In this document: positions 55,766 to 64,000 of the stretch, in pieces
Numbering within the stretch: position 1 is the stretch's first letter
Layout: each line of letters opens with the position of its first letter
Origin: Streptomyces sp. NBC_01197
GTDB taxonomy: Bacteria; Actinomycetota; Actinomycetes; Streptomycetales; Streptomycetaceae
Direction: 5' to 3'
Assembly (NCBI RefSeq): GCF_036010505.1
Contig: NZ_CP108569.1
Location: 5,943,001-6,007,000 of the forward strand
Length of the DNA stretch: 64,000 nucleotides
Notes under the pieces: model-generated
Databases searched by the model: none
What the model saw: the letters and a program-made list of their open reading frames with translations, nothing else
What the model was told of the DNA's origin: nothing
Made by a program: the position numbers and the translations under genes

Positions 55766-55795
55766 TTTACCTTTCCTTGGTATTCCCTGTACTGT
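55766..55795 (+). promoter_or_regulatory. Promoter candidate for the terC leader
   Basis: TTTACC (55766-55771), 18 bases, TACTGT (55790-55795), in an unusually A+T-rich patch. Start of transcription would be at about 55802, right at the riboswitch. Confidence 0.5.
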
Positions 55796-55803
55796 TCTTG
55801 GCA

Positions 55804-55910
55804 CGGAGGGGAGTGCTCCCCAAGTGCGGCGCACCCGTCAGTACGGACCTGTCAGGTCCCGGGGCGCCGGCCCGGCACCGGTCCTCCGGCGCGGGCGGAA
55901 GAGACCTCCG
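55804..55910 (+). promoter_or_regulatory. yybP-ykoY (Mn2+) riboswitch of terC
   Basis: The closing stem CGGAGG (55804-55809) pairs with CCTCCG (55905-55910). Inside are the class hallmarks: GGGGAGT with GCTCCCC on the 5' side, CCGTCAGTACGG, and GAGACC next to the 3' closing strand. A terC gene follows 48 bases on, a classic partner of this Mn2+-sensing riboswitch. Sequence recognition only; a covariance search was not possible. Confidence 0.7.
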
Positions 55911-55957
55911 GCAGCGACGACGCTGATCAAGTAGCCGTAGCAATCGCCGGAGGCGTG

Positions 55958-56947
55958 ATGGATGTTTCACTGACCCTGTGGGCCCTGACCATTCTTGGCC
56001 TGGGCGCCCTGATCGCGGCCGACTTCATGATCGGACGCAAGCCCCATGACGTATCGGTCAAAGAAGCCGGTGTCTGGACCGTCGTCTGGATCGCCCTGGC
56101 CGCGCTCTTCGGCCTAGGACTGCTGCTCTTCGGCGGCGGTCAGGCGTCCGGAGAGTTCTTCGCGGGCTTCATCACCGAGAAGTCGCTGAGCGTCGACAAC
56201 CTCTTCGTCTTCATCCTGATCATGGCGAAGTTCTCGGTGCCGTCCCACCTGCAGCAGCGAGTGCTGCTGTTCGGCGTCCTGATAGCCCTGGTGCTGCGTG
56301 CGGTCTTCATCGCGGCCGGCGCGGCGATCGTCGCCGGCTTCTCGTGGGTCTTCTTCCTCTTCGGCGCGTTCCTGATCTACACCGCCTGGAAGCTCATCAA
56401 GGAAGCGCGTTCAGGCGACGAGGAAGAGGAGTTCGAGGAGAACCGCCTCCTCAAGTCGGTCGAGCGGCGTCTCGGTGTGGCCGACCGCTACCACGGCACG
56501 AAGCTCTTCATCCAGCAGAACGGCAAGCGGATCATGACGCCGCTGATGGTCGTGATGCTCGCCATCGGCACCACCGACGTGCTGTTCGCGATGGACTCGA
56601 TCCCCGCGATCTTCGGCCTCACCAAGGACCCGTACATCGTCTTCACGGCCAATGCCTTCGCCCTCATGGGGCTGCGCCAGCTGTACTTCCTCATAGGCGG
56701 CCTGCTGAAGAAGCTGGTGCACCTCAGCTACGGGCTGTCGGTCATCCTCGGCTTCATCGGCGTCAAGCTGCTGCTGCACGCGCTGCACGAGTCCGGTGTG
56801 CCCGTCCCGGAGATCTCCATTCCGGTCTCGCTGGCGGTCATCTGCGGCGTGCTGATCGTCACCACGGCCACCAGCCTCCTCGCCAACAGGAAGCAGGCGG
56901 CCGCAGAGGCGGCCGGGGCGCCGGACAGGGACAGCATCGACGCCTGA
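55958..56947 (+). CDS. terC: TerC-family membrane protein (probable Mn2+ exporter)
   Basis: 329 residues, seven to nine predicted membrane helices. Family marks: the acidic helix ITEKSLSVDNLFVFILIMAKF (Glu and Asp-Asn in the membrane), IYTAWKLI, and the second acidic helix GTTDVLFAMDSIPAIFGLTKDPYIVFTANAFALMGLRQLYF. TerC/Alx proteins export manganese or load metal onto secreted enzymes. ATG 55958, with GGAGG five bases upstream, is preferred to the GTG at 55955. The Mn2+-type riboswitch in its leader supports manganese control. Confidence 0.93.
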   Translation: MDVSLTLWALTILGLGALIAADFMIGRKPHDVSVKEAGVWTVVWIALAALFGLGLLLFGGGQASGEFFAGFITEKSLSVDNLFVFILIMAKFSVPSHLQQRVLLFGVLIALVLRAVFIAAGAAIVAGFSWVFFLFGAFLIYTAWKLIKEARSGDEEEEFEENRLLKSVERRLGVADRYHGTKLFIQQNGKRIMTPLMVVMLAIGTTDVLFAMDSIPAIFGLTKDPYIVFTANAFALMGLRQLYFLIGGLLKKLVHLSYGLSVILGFIGVKLLLHALHESGVPVPEISIPVSLAVICGVLIVTTATSLLANRKQAAAEAAGAPDRDSIDA

Positions 56948-56982
56948 CGGCCCGGGGGCAGGTGTACGGGGAAGGTTGCGGC

Positions 56983-57639
56983 TCACCAGCCGCGGGCGCG
57001 CCACTCCGCGAGGTGTGGGCGCTCGTCGCCCAGCGTGGTGTCGTGCCCGTGCCCCGGGTAGACCCAGCTCTCGTCCGAGAGCCGGTCGAAGAGCTTCTCC
57101 TCAACACCGTCGAGCAGGCTGGTGAAAGCCTTCGGGTCGCCGAAGGTGTTCCCGACCCCGCCGGGGAAGAGACAGTCGCCGGTGAAGACGTGCGGGTGGC
57201 CGTGCGGGTCGTCGTAGATGAGCACGATCGAACCCGGGGTGTGGCCGATGAGCCGGCGGACGTTCAGCTCGACCCGGCCCACCCGGATCGTGTCACCGTC
57301 CTCCACGGGGACGTCGGTGGCGACCGGGATGCCCCCGACGTCGTACCGCCCGGCGTAGGTGCGGGCGCCCGTGGCGTCCACCACGTCCTGCAGGGACTGC
57401 CAGTGGTCGCCGTGGCGGTGCGTGGTGACCACGGAGGCGATGGAGTCGTCACCGATCAGCTGCAGCAGGGTCGCGGTGTCGTTGGCCGCGTCGATCAACA
57501 GCTGCTCCCCGGACTCCCGGCAGCGCAGCAGATACGCGTTGTTGTTCATCGGGCCCACCGCGACCTTGGAGATCATCAGAGCTGTCAGCTCGTGTACGTC
57601 CGCCGCGCCGCCGACCTTCACCACTCCGCTGTACGTCAT
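56983..57639 (-). CDS. Metallo-beta-lactamase-fold hydrolase (glyoxalase II-like)
   Basis: 218 residues. The zinc site THRHGDHW (HxHxDH) is present, with the distal GHTPGSIVLIYDD, the Asp in FTGDCLFPGGVG and the final PGHGHDTTLGDERPHL. This is the compact actinobacterial form of hydroxyacylglutathione-hydrolase-like enzymes; as Streptomyces uses mycothiol, a mycothiol thioester may be its substrate (inference). ATG 57639. Next on the same strand is a mycothiol-type isomerase gene, which fits that idea. Confidence 0.9.
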   Translation of the reverse strand: MTYSGVVKVGGAADVHELTALMISKVAVGPMNNNAYLLRCRESGEQLLIDAANDTATLLQLIGDDSIASVVTTHRHGDHWQSLQDVVDATGARTYAGRYDVGGIPVATDVPVEDGDTIRVGRVELNVRRLIGHTPGSIVLIYDDPHGHPHVFTGDCLFPGGVGNTFGDPKAFTSLLDGVEEKLFDRLSDESWVYPGHGHDTTLGDERPHLAEWRARGW

Positions 57640-57712
57640 GCTGCCGAGTCTAGATCGGCAGTCCGGCCCTGGGCCGGGGGCGTCCCGTACCGAGGGAGGC
57701 AGGAGCGCAGTA

Positions 57713-58336
57713 CTAGAGCGACGGCAGGGTCGGCAGAGCGCCACCGCCGGGAACCGTCAGCCCCTCGCCGTCGCCGCGGCCCGACAGCCACCCCAGCAGC
57801 GCCGTGGCGGGCCCGGTGACGCCGGCCACCGCGGGGTCGCCGGAGAAGCGCTCCCGCAGGAAGTCGATCTCCCGCTCGGTGAACTCCGCGGAAAGATCCG
57901 CCAGCTCGTAGCCGATGCCGAGATCGACGTGGTGCAGCTCGATCTCGACCCACCGCCGGAAGGGAACGCGGGCAGCCGTCTCCGTGACCCCGTTGCGGAG
58001 GGTCACGGTGCGGGACCAGTCCGCGGGAAGTGCCGTGCGCTCACGGAGCCGGGCCGCGCTCTCGCGCAGATCAGTCAGCTGTACGGCGAGCGGGCGGTGC
58101 GCGTCGCGCTCGATGTCGGCGTCGCGGACCTCGGCGGAGGCGTACATCGGCAGTCCGGCGAGAACATTTCCGATCGCGTCGGCGTTACGTGAGAGATGAG
58201 CGAGTACATGACCGCGGGACCAGCCGGGGAGCCGTGACGGTTCCGCGGCCGTGGCGTTGTCCAGTCCGGCAGCCGCGGTCAGGAGCCGTTCGGTCGCCTC
58301 GTCCAGGGATTCCAGGTCGCGCGCGTGATCGATCAT
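57713..58336 (-). CDS. Maleylpyruvate isomerase-family (DinB-like, mycothiol-type) protein
   Basis: 207 residues of the mycothiol-dependent maleylpyruvate isomerase/DinB group: [57 protein letters not shown], with the metal His in [11 protein letters not shown]. The distal [19 protein letters not shown] supplies Glu and His. The family includes S-transferases and isomerases using mycothiol or bacillithiol. Start ATG 58336 is preferred; a GTG at 58360 is in frame. It lies 73 bases upstream of the MBL gene on the same strand, so they may be one transcript. Reaction unknown. Confidence 0.87.
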   Translation of the reverse strand: MIDHARDLESLDEATERLLTAAAGLDNATAAEPSRLPGWSRGHVLAHLSRNADAIGNVLAGLPMYASAEVRDADIERDAHRPLAVQLTDLRESAARLRERTALPADWSRTVTLRNGVTETAARVPFRRWVEIELHHVDLGIGYELADLSAEFTEREIDFLRERFSGDPAVAGVTGPATALLGWLSGRGDGEGLTVPGGGALPTLPSL

Positions 58337-58524
58337 GCAGCTGACGATAGGCCCCTCCACTCCTTCGGGTGAAGCTGTTTACCGATGGCCGTAATTCGAA
58401 TGCGCGTGCTATAGGCTCGTGAGAGACATCCAACAAGCCATCTTCCGACATCGCTGAGGCGCCCCCCATACCCTGGGGAGGGGGCACCGCCCCTGCTTCT
58501 CCTCCCAGAAAGGTGCGGACCGGC

Positions 58525-61524
58525 GTGGCCGACCGTCTCATCGTTCGTGGCGCTCGCGAGCACAACCTCAAAAACGTCTCGATCGACCTCCCGCGTGACT
58601 CCCTGATCGTCTTCACCGGGCTCTCCGGATCGGGTAAGTCCTCCCTCGCGTTCGACACGATCTTCGCCGAGGGGCAGCGCCGCTATGTCGAGTCGCTCTC
58701 CTCGTACGCCCGGCAGTTCCTCGGGCAGATGGACAAGCCCGATGTGGACTTCATCGAGGGTCTGTCCCCCGCTGTCTCCATCGACCAGAAGTCGACCTCG
58801 CGCAACCCGCGCTCGACGGTCGGCACCATCACCGAGGTCTACGACTACCTGCGGCTGCTCTTCGCGCGCATCGGCAAGCCGCACTGCCCCCAGTGCGGCC
58901 GCCCCATCTCGCGCCAGTCCCCGCAGGCCATCGTCGACAAGGTCCTCGAACTGCCCGCGGGCAGCCGTTTCCAGGTGCTCTCGCCGCTCGTGCGGGAGCG
59001 CAAGGGCGAATTCGTCGACCTCTTCTCCGACCTGCAGACCAAGGGGTACAGCCGTGCCCGGGTGGACGGCGAGACGATCCAGCTCTCCGAGCCGCCCAAG
59101 CTGAAGAAGCAGGAGAAGCACACCATCGAGGTGGTCATCGACCGCCTCACGGTGAAGGACAGCGCCAAGCGTCGCCTCACCGACTCGGTGGAGACCGCGC
59201 TCGGGCTGGCCGGCGGCATGGTCATCCTGGACTTCGTCGATCTGCCGGTGGACGACCCCGAGCGTGAGCGGATGTACTCCGAGCACCTCTACTGCGCGTA
59301 CGACGATCTGTCCTTCGAGGAGCTGGAGCCGCGCTCCTTCTCGTTCAACTCGCCCTTCGGCGCCTGCCCCGACTGCACCGGCATCGGGACGCGTATGGAG
59401 GTCGACCCCGAGCTGATCATCCCGGACGAGGACAAGTCACTCGACGAGGGTGCTATCTCGCCGTGGTCGCACGGCCACACCAAGGAGTACTTCGCCCGGC
59501 TGGTCGGCGCGCTCTCCGCAGAGCTCGGGTTCCGGACGGACATCCCCTGGGCCGGGCTGCCGCAGCGGGCCAAGAAGGCGCTGTTGTACGGCCACAAGAC
59601 CCAGATCGAGGTCCGCTACCGCAACCGGTACGGGCGGGAGCGCGCCTACACGACCTCCTTCGAGGGCGTGGTGCCCTTCGTCAAGCGGCGGCACTCGGAG
59701 GCCGAGAGCGACTCCAGCAGGGAGCGCTTCGAGGGCTATATGCGCGAGGTGCCCTGCCCGACCTGTGAGGGCACCCGGCTGAAGCCGATCGTCCTCGCGG
59801 TCACCGTGATGGAGAAGTCCATCGCCGAGGTCGCCGCGATGTCGATCAGCGAGTGCGCGGACTTCCTGGGCCGGCTGAAGCTCAACGCCCGCGACAAGAA
59901 GATCGCCGAGCGGGTGCTCAAGGAGGTCAACGAACGGCTGAGGTTCCTGGTCGACGTCGGCCTCGACTACCTCTCGCTCAACCGAGCGGCGGGCACCCTC
60001 TCCGGCGGCGAGGCGCAGCGCATCAGGCTGGCCACGCAGATCGGTTCCGGTCTGGTCGGTGTGCTGTACGTGCTGGACGAGCCGTCCATCGGCCTGCACC
60101 AGCGCGACAACCACCGCCTCATCGAGACGCTCATCCGGCTGCGCGACATGGGCAACACCCTGATCGTCGTCGAGCACGACGAGGACACCATCAAGGTCGC
60201 CGACTGGGTCGTGGACATCGGCCCCGGCGCGGGTGAGCACGGCGGCAAGGTCGTGCACTCCGGGTCGCTGAAGGACCTGCTCACCAACAAGCAGTCCCTG
60301 ACCGGCCAGTACCTGGCGGGCAAGAAGGCCATCCCGATCCCGGACCTGCGCAGGCCCGTGGACCCGGGGCGGCGGCTTACGGTGCACGGCGCCCGGGAGA
60401 ACAACCTCCAGGACATCGACGTGCCGTTCCCGCTGGGGGTGCTGACCGCGGTCACCGGTGTCTCCGGATCCGGCAAGTCGACCCTGGTCAACGACATCCT
60501 CTACACGCACCTGGCGCGTGAGCTCAACGGCGCGCGTACGGTGCCCGGCCGGCACACCCGGGTCGACGGCGACGACCTGGTCGACAAGGTCGTTCACGTC
60601 GACCAGTCGCCCATCGGCCGTACCCCTCGGTCCAACCCGGCGACGTACACCGGGGTCTTCGACCATGTGCGCAGGCTCTTCGCCGAGACGATGGAGGCCA
60701 AGGTCCGGGGCTATCTGCCGGGGCGCTTCTCCTTCAACGTCAAGGGCGGCCGCTGCGAGAACTGCTCGGGCGACGGCACCATCAAGATCGAGATGAACTT
60801 CCTCCCGGATGTGTACGTCCCGTGCGAGGTCTGCCACGGGGCGCGCTACAACCGGGAGACCCTTGAGGTCCACTACAAGGGCAAGTCCATCGCCGAGGTC
60901 CTGGACATGCCGATCGAGGAGGGCCTGGACTTCTTCGAGGCCGTCCCGACCATCGCCCGTCATCTGCGCACGCTCAACGAGGTGGGCCTCGGCTACGTCA
61001 GGCTCGGGCAGTCCGCGCCGACGCTGTCGGGCGGTGAGGCACAGCGGGTGAAGCTGGCGAGCGAGCTCCAGAAGCGCTCCACCGGCCGCACCGTCTATGT
61101 CCTGGACGAGCCGACGACCGGCCTCCACTTCGAGGACATCAGCAAGCTGATCAACGTGCTGTCGGGCCTGGTCGACAAGGGCAACACAGTAATCGTCATC
61201 GAGCACAACCTGGATGTCGTCAAGACCGCGGACTGGGTCATCGACATGGGGCCCGAAGGTGGCAACGGCGGCGGCCTGGTCATCGCCGAGGGCACTCCGG
61301 AGCAGGTCGCAGGGGTCCCGGCCAGCCACACCGGGAAGTTCCTCCGGGACATCCTGGACGCCGACCGGATCAGCGACGCGACTCCGGTCAGCAAGGCGCC
61401 GGCGAAGAAGGCAGCAGTGAAGAAGTCAGCGGCCAAGAAGACGGCAGCGGAGAAGGCGGTGGAGAAGGCGGCGCCGAAGAAGGCAGCCGCGAAGAAGGCG
61501 ACGCGTACACGCCGGGTTTCGTGA
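58525..61524 (+). CDS. uvrA: Excinuclease ABC subunit A with a Lys/Ala tail
   Basis: Damage-recognition ATPase dimer of nucleotide excision repair. 999 residues. First ATPase: [14 protein letters not shown] and the CPQCGRP zinc pair; [14 protein letters not shown]. Signature [16 protein letters not shown]. Second ATPase: [23 protein letters not shown]...CEVCHG zinc module, [16 protein letters not shown] and [14 protein letters not shown]. The last 45 or so residues are a Lys/Ala tail ([15 protein letters not shown] type). GTG 58525 gives the usual [10 protein letters not shown] start; GTG 58513 is in frame. No damage motif like that of uvrB was seen upstream, only a TATAGG at 58410. Confidence 0.97.
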   Translation: MADRLIVRGAREHNLKNVSIDLPRDSLIVFTGLSGSGKSSLAFDTIFAEGQRRYVESLSSYARQFLGQMDKPDVDFIEGLSPAVSIDQKSTSRNPRSTVGTITEVYDYLRLLFARIGKPHCPQCGRPISRQSPQAIVDKVLELPAGSRFQVLSPLVRERKGEFVDLFSDLQTKGYSRARVDGETIQLSEPPKLKKQEKHTIEVVIDRLTVKDSAKRRLTDSVETALGLAGGMVILDFVDLPVDDPERERMYSEHLYCAYDDLSFEELEPRSFSFNSPFGACPDCTGIGTRMEVDPELIIPDEDKSLDEGAISPWSHGHTKEYFARLVGALSAELGFRTDIPWAGLPQRAKKALLYGHKTQIEVRYRNRYGRERAYTTSFEGVVPFVKRRHSEAESDSSRERFEGYMREVPCPTCEGTRLKPIVLAVTVMEKSIAEVAAMSISECADFLGRLKLNARDKKIAERVLKEVNERLRFLVDVGLDYLSLNRAAGTLSGGEAQRIRLATQIGSGLVGVLYVLDEPSIGLHQRDNHRLIETLIRLRDMGNTLIVVEHDEDTIKVADWVVDIGPGAGEHGGKVVHSGSLKDLLTNKQSLTGQYLAGKKAIPIPDLRRPVDPGRRLTVHGARENNLQDIDVPFPLGVLTAVTGVSGSGKSTLVNDILYTHLARELNGARTVPGRHTRVDGDDLVDKVVHVDQSPIGRTPRSNPATYTGVFDHVRRLFAETMEAKVRGYLPGRFSFNVKGGRCENCSGDGTIKIEMNFLPDVYVPCEVCHGARYNRETLEVHYKGKSIAEVLDMPIEEGLDFFEAVPTIARHLRTLNEVGLGYVRLGQSAPTLSGGEAQRVKLASELQKRSTGRTVYVLDEPTTGLHFEDISKLINVLSGLVDKGNTVIVIEHNLDVVKTADWVIDMGPEGGNGGGLVIAEGTPEQVAGVPASHTGKFLRDILDADRISDATPVSKAPAKKAAVKKSAAKKTAAEKAVEKAAPKKAAAKKATRTRRVS

Positions 61525-61776
61525 CTGTGCTGCCCGACCTGCGCAGTCCGGACTGTGCCCGTCTGTGACTCCGGCGGTGACGGGGCTCTGAGGCCCTGAC
61601 TGATCGGGGAGCTTGGCGCCTGACGGAGTCGGCGCCGTGACGGGGGTACGCACTGACAGTGGCGGGCCGGGCTCGCCGCGGCCTTCTGCCACGGCGAGCC
61701 CGGGCTCGGTCCGCGCGTTCCGTCCAGGGCCTGGGGGTGAGGAACGGGAACCCGGGCAGGCCGCCGGAGCGAGCCC
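61525..61776. other. Gap between uvrA and the kinase gene
   Basis: About 250 bases between convergent genes. Apart from the hairpin at 61668-61702 I see no gene or conserved structure. Confidence 0.6.
61668..61702. terminator. Bidirectional terminator between uvrA and the PfkB gene
   Basis: CGGGCTCGCCG / CGGCGAGCCCG, perfect 11-bp arms with a 13-nt loop, between convergent stop codons. Confidence 0.75.
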
Positions 61777-62694
61777 CTAGGCCAGCTCCCGCGCGTACGG
61801 CGGCTGGGCGCCCGTACGTGAGCAGGTCACCGCGGCCGCCCGGGCCGCGAAGCCCAGGACCTGGGCCCAGTCGTCGCCGGACAGCGCGCCCGTCGCCCCC
61901 GCCGACAGCGCGTCCCGCTCCGCGAGGCCGTGCAGCAGCGCCGCGTTGACCGTGTCACCCGCGCCGATCGTGTCCACCACATCGACCGCCGCACCGGGGA
62001 CCGCGTACTCGCCGCCCGACCTGGTCCGTACGGTCAGGCCATCGCCGCCGTGCGTCACCACCACCGCCTGCGGCCCCGCGGCCAGCCACTCCTCCGGGGT
62101 GCCGCCGAGCCACTGGGCGTCCTCCTCCGACAGCTTCAGGAGGGTGACATGGGGCAGCCAGCCCTGGAACCGCTTCCGGTAGGCGTCCCCGTCCTGGATC
62201 AGTCCTGCCCTGATGTTCGGGTCGAGCAGGGTGAACACCCCGCGCGCCGATTCCCGCCGCAGCAGTGCCTCGTACGCACTCGCACCCGGTTCGAGGACCA
62301 GTGAACAGGTACCAAGCGACAACGCCCGTACCTCGGAAGGCAGTTGCTCCGGGAGTTCGAATAGCCGGTCCGCGCTGCCCTCGGCGTAGAAGCCGTATCC
62401 GGCGGAGCCGTCGTCGCTGAGTGCCGCCACCGCCAGCGTGGTCGGCTCCGGGCCGCGCTGCACCAGGGAAAGGTCCACTCCGGCCGCCCGCAGCCCGCCG
62501 AGCAGTGCCTCGCCGAAGCCGTCGGTGGACACTCGCGAACAGAAGCTCACCTGGGCACCGAGGCGCCCCAGGGCGACGGCCGTGTTGTAGGGCCCGCCGC
62601 CCAGCCGCGGCAGCAGGGCGGGCAGCGGTTCACCGGGCGCGGCGGCGTTCTGCGGCACCAGGTCGATCAGGGACTCTCCGGCGACGGTGATCAC
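61777..62694 (-). CDS. PfkB-family carbohydrate kinase
   Basis: 305 residues of the ribokinase/PfkB fold. It shows TVAGESLIDLVP at the start, GGGPYNTAVALGRLGAQVSFCSRVSTDGFGEALL (sugar-binding GG motif), LDPNIRAGLI, and the catalytic/anion-hole GAGDTVNAALLHGL. It phosphorylates a sugar or nucleoside with ATP; fructokinase-like is likely but not certain. Start GTG 62694 gives the family N-terminus; longer frames upstream do not fit. Divergent from the Rieske gene. Confidence 0.92.
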   Translation of the reverse strand: MITVAGESLIDLVPQNAAAPGEPLPALLPRLGGGPYNTAVALGRLGAQVSFCSRVSTDGFGEALLGGLRAAGVDLSLVQRGPEPTTLAVAALSDDGSAGYGFYAEGSADRLFELPEQLPSEVRALSLGTCSLVLEPGASAYEALLRRESARGVFTLLDPNIRAGLIQDGDAYRKRFQGWLPHVTLLKLSEEDAQWLGGTPEEWLAAGPQAVVVTHGGDGLTVRTRSGGEYAVPGAAVDVVDTIGAGDTVNAALLHGLAERDALSAGATGALSGDDWAQVLGFAARAAAVTCSRTGAQPPYARELA

Positions 62695-62817
62695 AGATCC
62701 CGAACGTAGCGGAAGTTCCCGGGCCCGTAAACGCCGCAAACACCGCCTGCGATGGCAGAGATCTCCACCGGTATGGTCGGTTCCGTCGCCCATGCCTGTT
62801 GAACAGTGGAGCCTCTC

Positions 62818-63243
62818 ATGACCGGTCTGCCCCCCGCCCGTCGTTCCGTCCTCATGGGAGCCGCCCTGGCGGGCGCCGCGGGGCTCGGGCTCACCGCCTG
62901 CTCCGGCGGGGGCGGTGGCACCTCGTCGGGGCCGGACAAGCCCGTCGACCTCGGAGCGGCGGACGCCGTGCCGGTCGGCGGGGTCAAGTACTACCGGGAC
63001 CAGTTCCTGATCGTGAGCCGGCCGAGCGCCGACGAGTACAAGGCGCTCTGGTCGCGGTGCACCCACCAGAACTGCCCCCTGCAGAAGATCGAGGGCAAGG
63101 TGGGCATCTGCCCCTGCCACGGCAGCCGGTTCGACGTCACGAGCGGCAAGGTGCTGCAGGGCCCGGCCGGCCGCCCGCTCGCGGACGTGCCGGTCAAGGT
63201 GGTGGGCGGAAAGCTCATCGCGGGCCCCGACGAGAAGGCCTGA
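62818..63243 (+). CDS. Rieske [2Fe-2S] lipoprotein
   Basis: 141 residues, one Rieske domain. The N-terminus ([22 protein letters not shown]) has a twin arginine and a lipobox, so it is probably a Tat-exported lipoprotein on the outer face. The Fe-S box is kept: [10 protein letters not shown] (Cys-His with a further Cys) and [24 protein letters not shown] (Cys-His). ATG 62818 has GGAG eight bases upstream. Electron-transfer partner unknown; this small soluble Rieske type is common in actinobacteria. Confidence 0.88.
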   Translation: MTGLPPARRSVLMGAALAGAAGLGLTACSGGGGGTSSGPDKPVDLGAADAVPVGGVKYYRDQFLIVSRPSADEYKALWSRCTHQNCPLQKIEGKVGICPCHGSRFDVTSGKVLQGPAGRPLADVPVKVVGGKLIAGPDEKA

Positions 63244-63265
63244 CGCCGCCCGCGGCGACTCCGCG

Positions 63266-63288
63266 CTGTCAGTCACCGCCAGTAGGGT
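63266..63288 (+). promoter_or_regulatory. RecA-independent DNA-damage promoter of uvrC (PafBC type)
   Basis: CTGTCAGTC (63266-63274), eight bases, TAGGGT (63283-63288). TGTCAGT, the N8 spacing and the -10 all match; only the outermost bases differ. Transcription should start at about the ATG at 63296. Confidence 0.7.
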
Positions 63289-63295
63289 GGGAGAC

Positions 63296-64000
63296 ATGGC
63301 AGACCCCTCCAGTTACCGCCCCAAGCCGGGACAGATCCCCGACTCCCCGGGGGTCTACAAATTCCGCGACGAGCACCGCCGGGTGATCTACGTCGGGAAA
63401 GCGAAGAGCCTGCGCCCACGCCTGTCCTCGTACTTCCAGGACCTGGCCAATCTCCACCCGCGCACCCGCACGATGGTCACCACGGCCGCCTCCGTGGAGT
63501 GGACGGTGGTCTCCACCGAGGTCGAGGCGCTCCAGCTCGAATACTCCTGGATCAAGGAATTCGACCCCCGTTTCAACGTCAAGTACCGCGACGACAAGAG
63601 CTATCCGTCCCTCGCGGTGACGATGAACGAGGAGTTCCCCCGGGTGCAGGTGATGCGTGGTCCCAAGAAGAAGGGCGTGCGCTACTTCGGCCCCTACGGC
63701 CACGCCTGGGCCATCCGCGAGACCGTCGACCTGATGCTCCGGGTCTTCCCCGTACGCACCTGCTCCGCCGGGGTGTTCAAACGATCCGCGCAGATCGGCC
63801 GTCCCTGCCTCCTCGGCTACATCGGCAAGTGCTCGGCGCCCTGCGTGGGCCGCGTCACCCCCGAGGAGCACCGCGAACTCGCCGAGGAGTTCTGCGACTT
63901 CATGGCCGGCCGCACCGGCACGTACATACGCCGTATCGAGCAGGAGATGCGGGACGCGGCGGAGGAGATGGAGTACGAGAAGGCCGCCAGGCTCCGCGAC
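63296..64000 (+). CDS. uvrC: Excinuclease ABC subunit C (N-terminal part)
   Basis: Makes both incisions around the damage. The visible 235 residues hold the GIY-YIG nuclease domain ([33 protein letters not shown]) for the 3' cut, then [38 protein letters not shown] and the Cys cluster CSAGVFK...[17 protein letters not shown]. The start of the UVR domain ([10 protein letters not shown]) lies right at the window end. The gene continues beyond base 64000. ATG 63296 is eight bases after the damage promoter's -10. Confidence 0.97.
   Translation, partial: MADPSSYRPKPGQIPDSPGVYKFRDEHRRVIYVGKAKSLRPRLSSYFQDLANLHPRTRTMVTTAASVEWTVVSTEVEALQLEYSWIKEFDPRFNVKYRDDKSYPSLAVTMNEEFPRVQVMRGPKKKGVRYFGPYGHAWAIRETVDLMLRVFPVRTCSAGVFKRSAQIGRPCLLGYIGKCSAPCVGRVTPEEHRELAEEFCDFMAGRTGTYIRRIEQEMRDAAEEMEYEKAARLRD

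Noticed and set aside
58380..58524. LexA or PafBC-type site upstream of uvrA
   Set aside because: No GAAC-N4-GTTC-like site and no TTGTCRGTG match; only a lone TATAGG at 58410.

Overview
The window looks like the chromosome core of a Streptomyces. It has very high G+C, strong G/C bias at third codon positions, many GTG starts and many GTGA stop/start overlaps. It also has small genus-type families (an SPW_0924-like peptide, a DUF3068 protein, a DUF7873 protein). From memory, the order pyk - pdtaR - liv transporter - polA - rpsA - coaE - uvrB - terD - terC - uvrA - uvrC matches the conserved core of S. coelicolor; no search was run.

Layout. 1-3.3 kb: end of an unknown gene, pyruvate kinase, a decayed HTH/LAGLIDADG-like gene beside a tRNA-Leu(CAA), and an ANTAR response regulator. 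3.4-9.1 kb: a complete branched-chain amino-acid ABC operon (livK-H-M-G-F) on the minus strand. 9.6-15.3 kb: thioesterase, an FdhF/YdeP-type molybdoenzyme and polA. 15.5-21.7 kb: secreted lytic transglycosylase, two small-family membrane proteins, HrpB helicase and a methyltransferase. 21.9-27.6 kb: rpsA with a clear promoter and long leader, PAC2 protein, coaE, TPR protein, methyltransferase, small lipoprotein and RidA. 27.8-34.0 kb: carboxylesterase, then a SNF2 helicase/SWIM pair and a small protein with an amyloid-like C-terminal motif. 34.1-40.3 kb: an accessory sugar-uptake operon (solute-binding protein, two permeases, LacI regulator, glycoside hydrolase) with a readable promoter and operator. 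40.3-45.4 kb: an accessory patch with a deleted remnant of a HelR-like ATPase, a HAD-like protein, an NB-ARC/TPR (NLR-type) ATPase, and an unknown protein whose leader carries twelve copies of a heptamer. 45.5-46.6 kb: a DUF7873 protein followed by a circularly permuted tRNA-like RNA resembling bacterial YrlA Y RNAs. 46.7-64 kb: metabolic singletons, ogt, uvrB, two TerD-family genes, a yybP-ykoY-type riboswitch with terC, a metallo-beta-lactamase-fold hydrolase, a mycothiol-type isomerase, uvrA, a PfkB kinase, a Rieske protein and the start of uvrC.

How it fits together. polA, uvrB, uvrC and the SNF2/SWIM pair share a bipartite promoter of the RecA-independent actinobacterial DNA-damage type (TTGTCRGTG-N8-TAnnnT, the PafBC class). 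Much of the window therefore appears to be one excision-repair and repair-synthesis regulon spread over 50 kb. The three observations most worth following are the permuted tRNA-like RNA beside the DUF7873 gene, the matching QAG-type motifs at the C-terminus of a 144-aa protein and the N-terminus of the NLR-type ATPase, and the placement of the SNF2/SWIM pair in the damage regulon.
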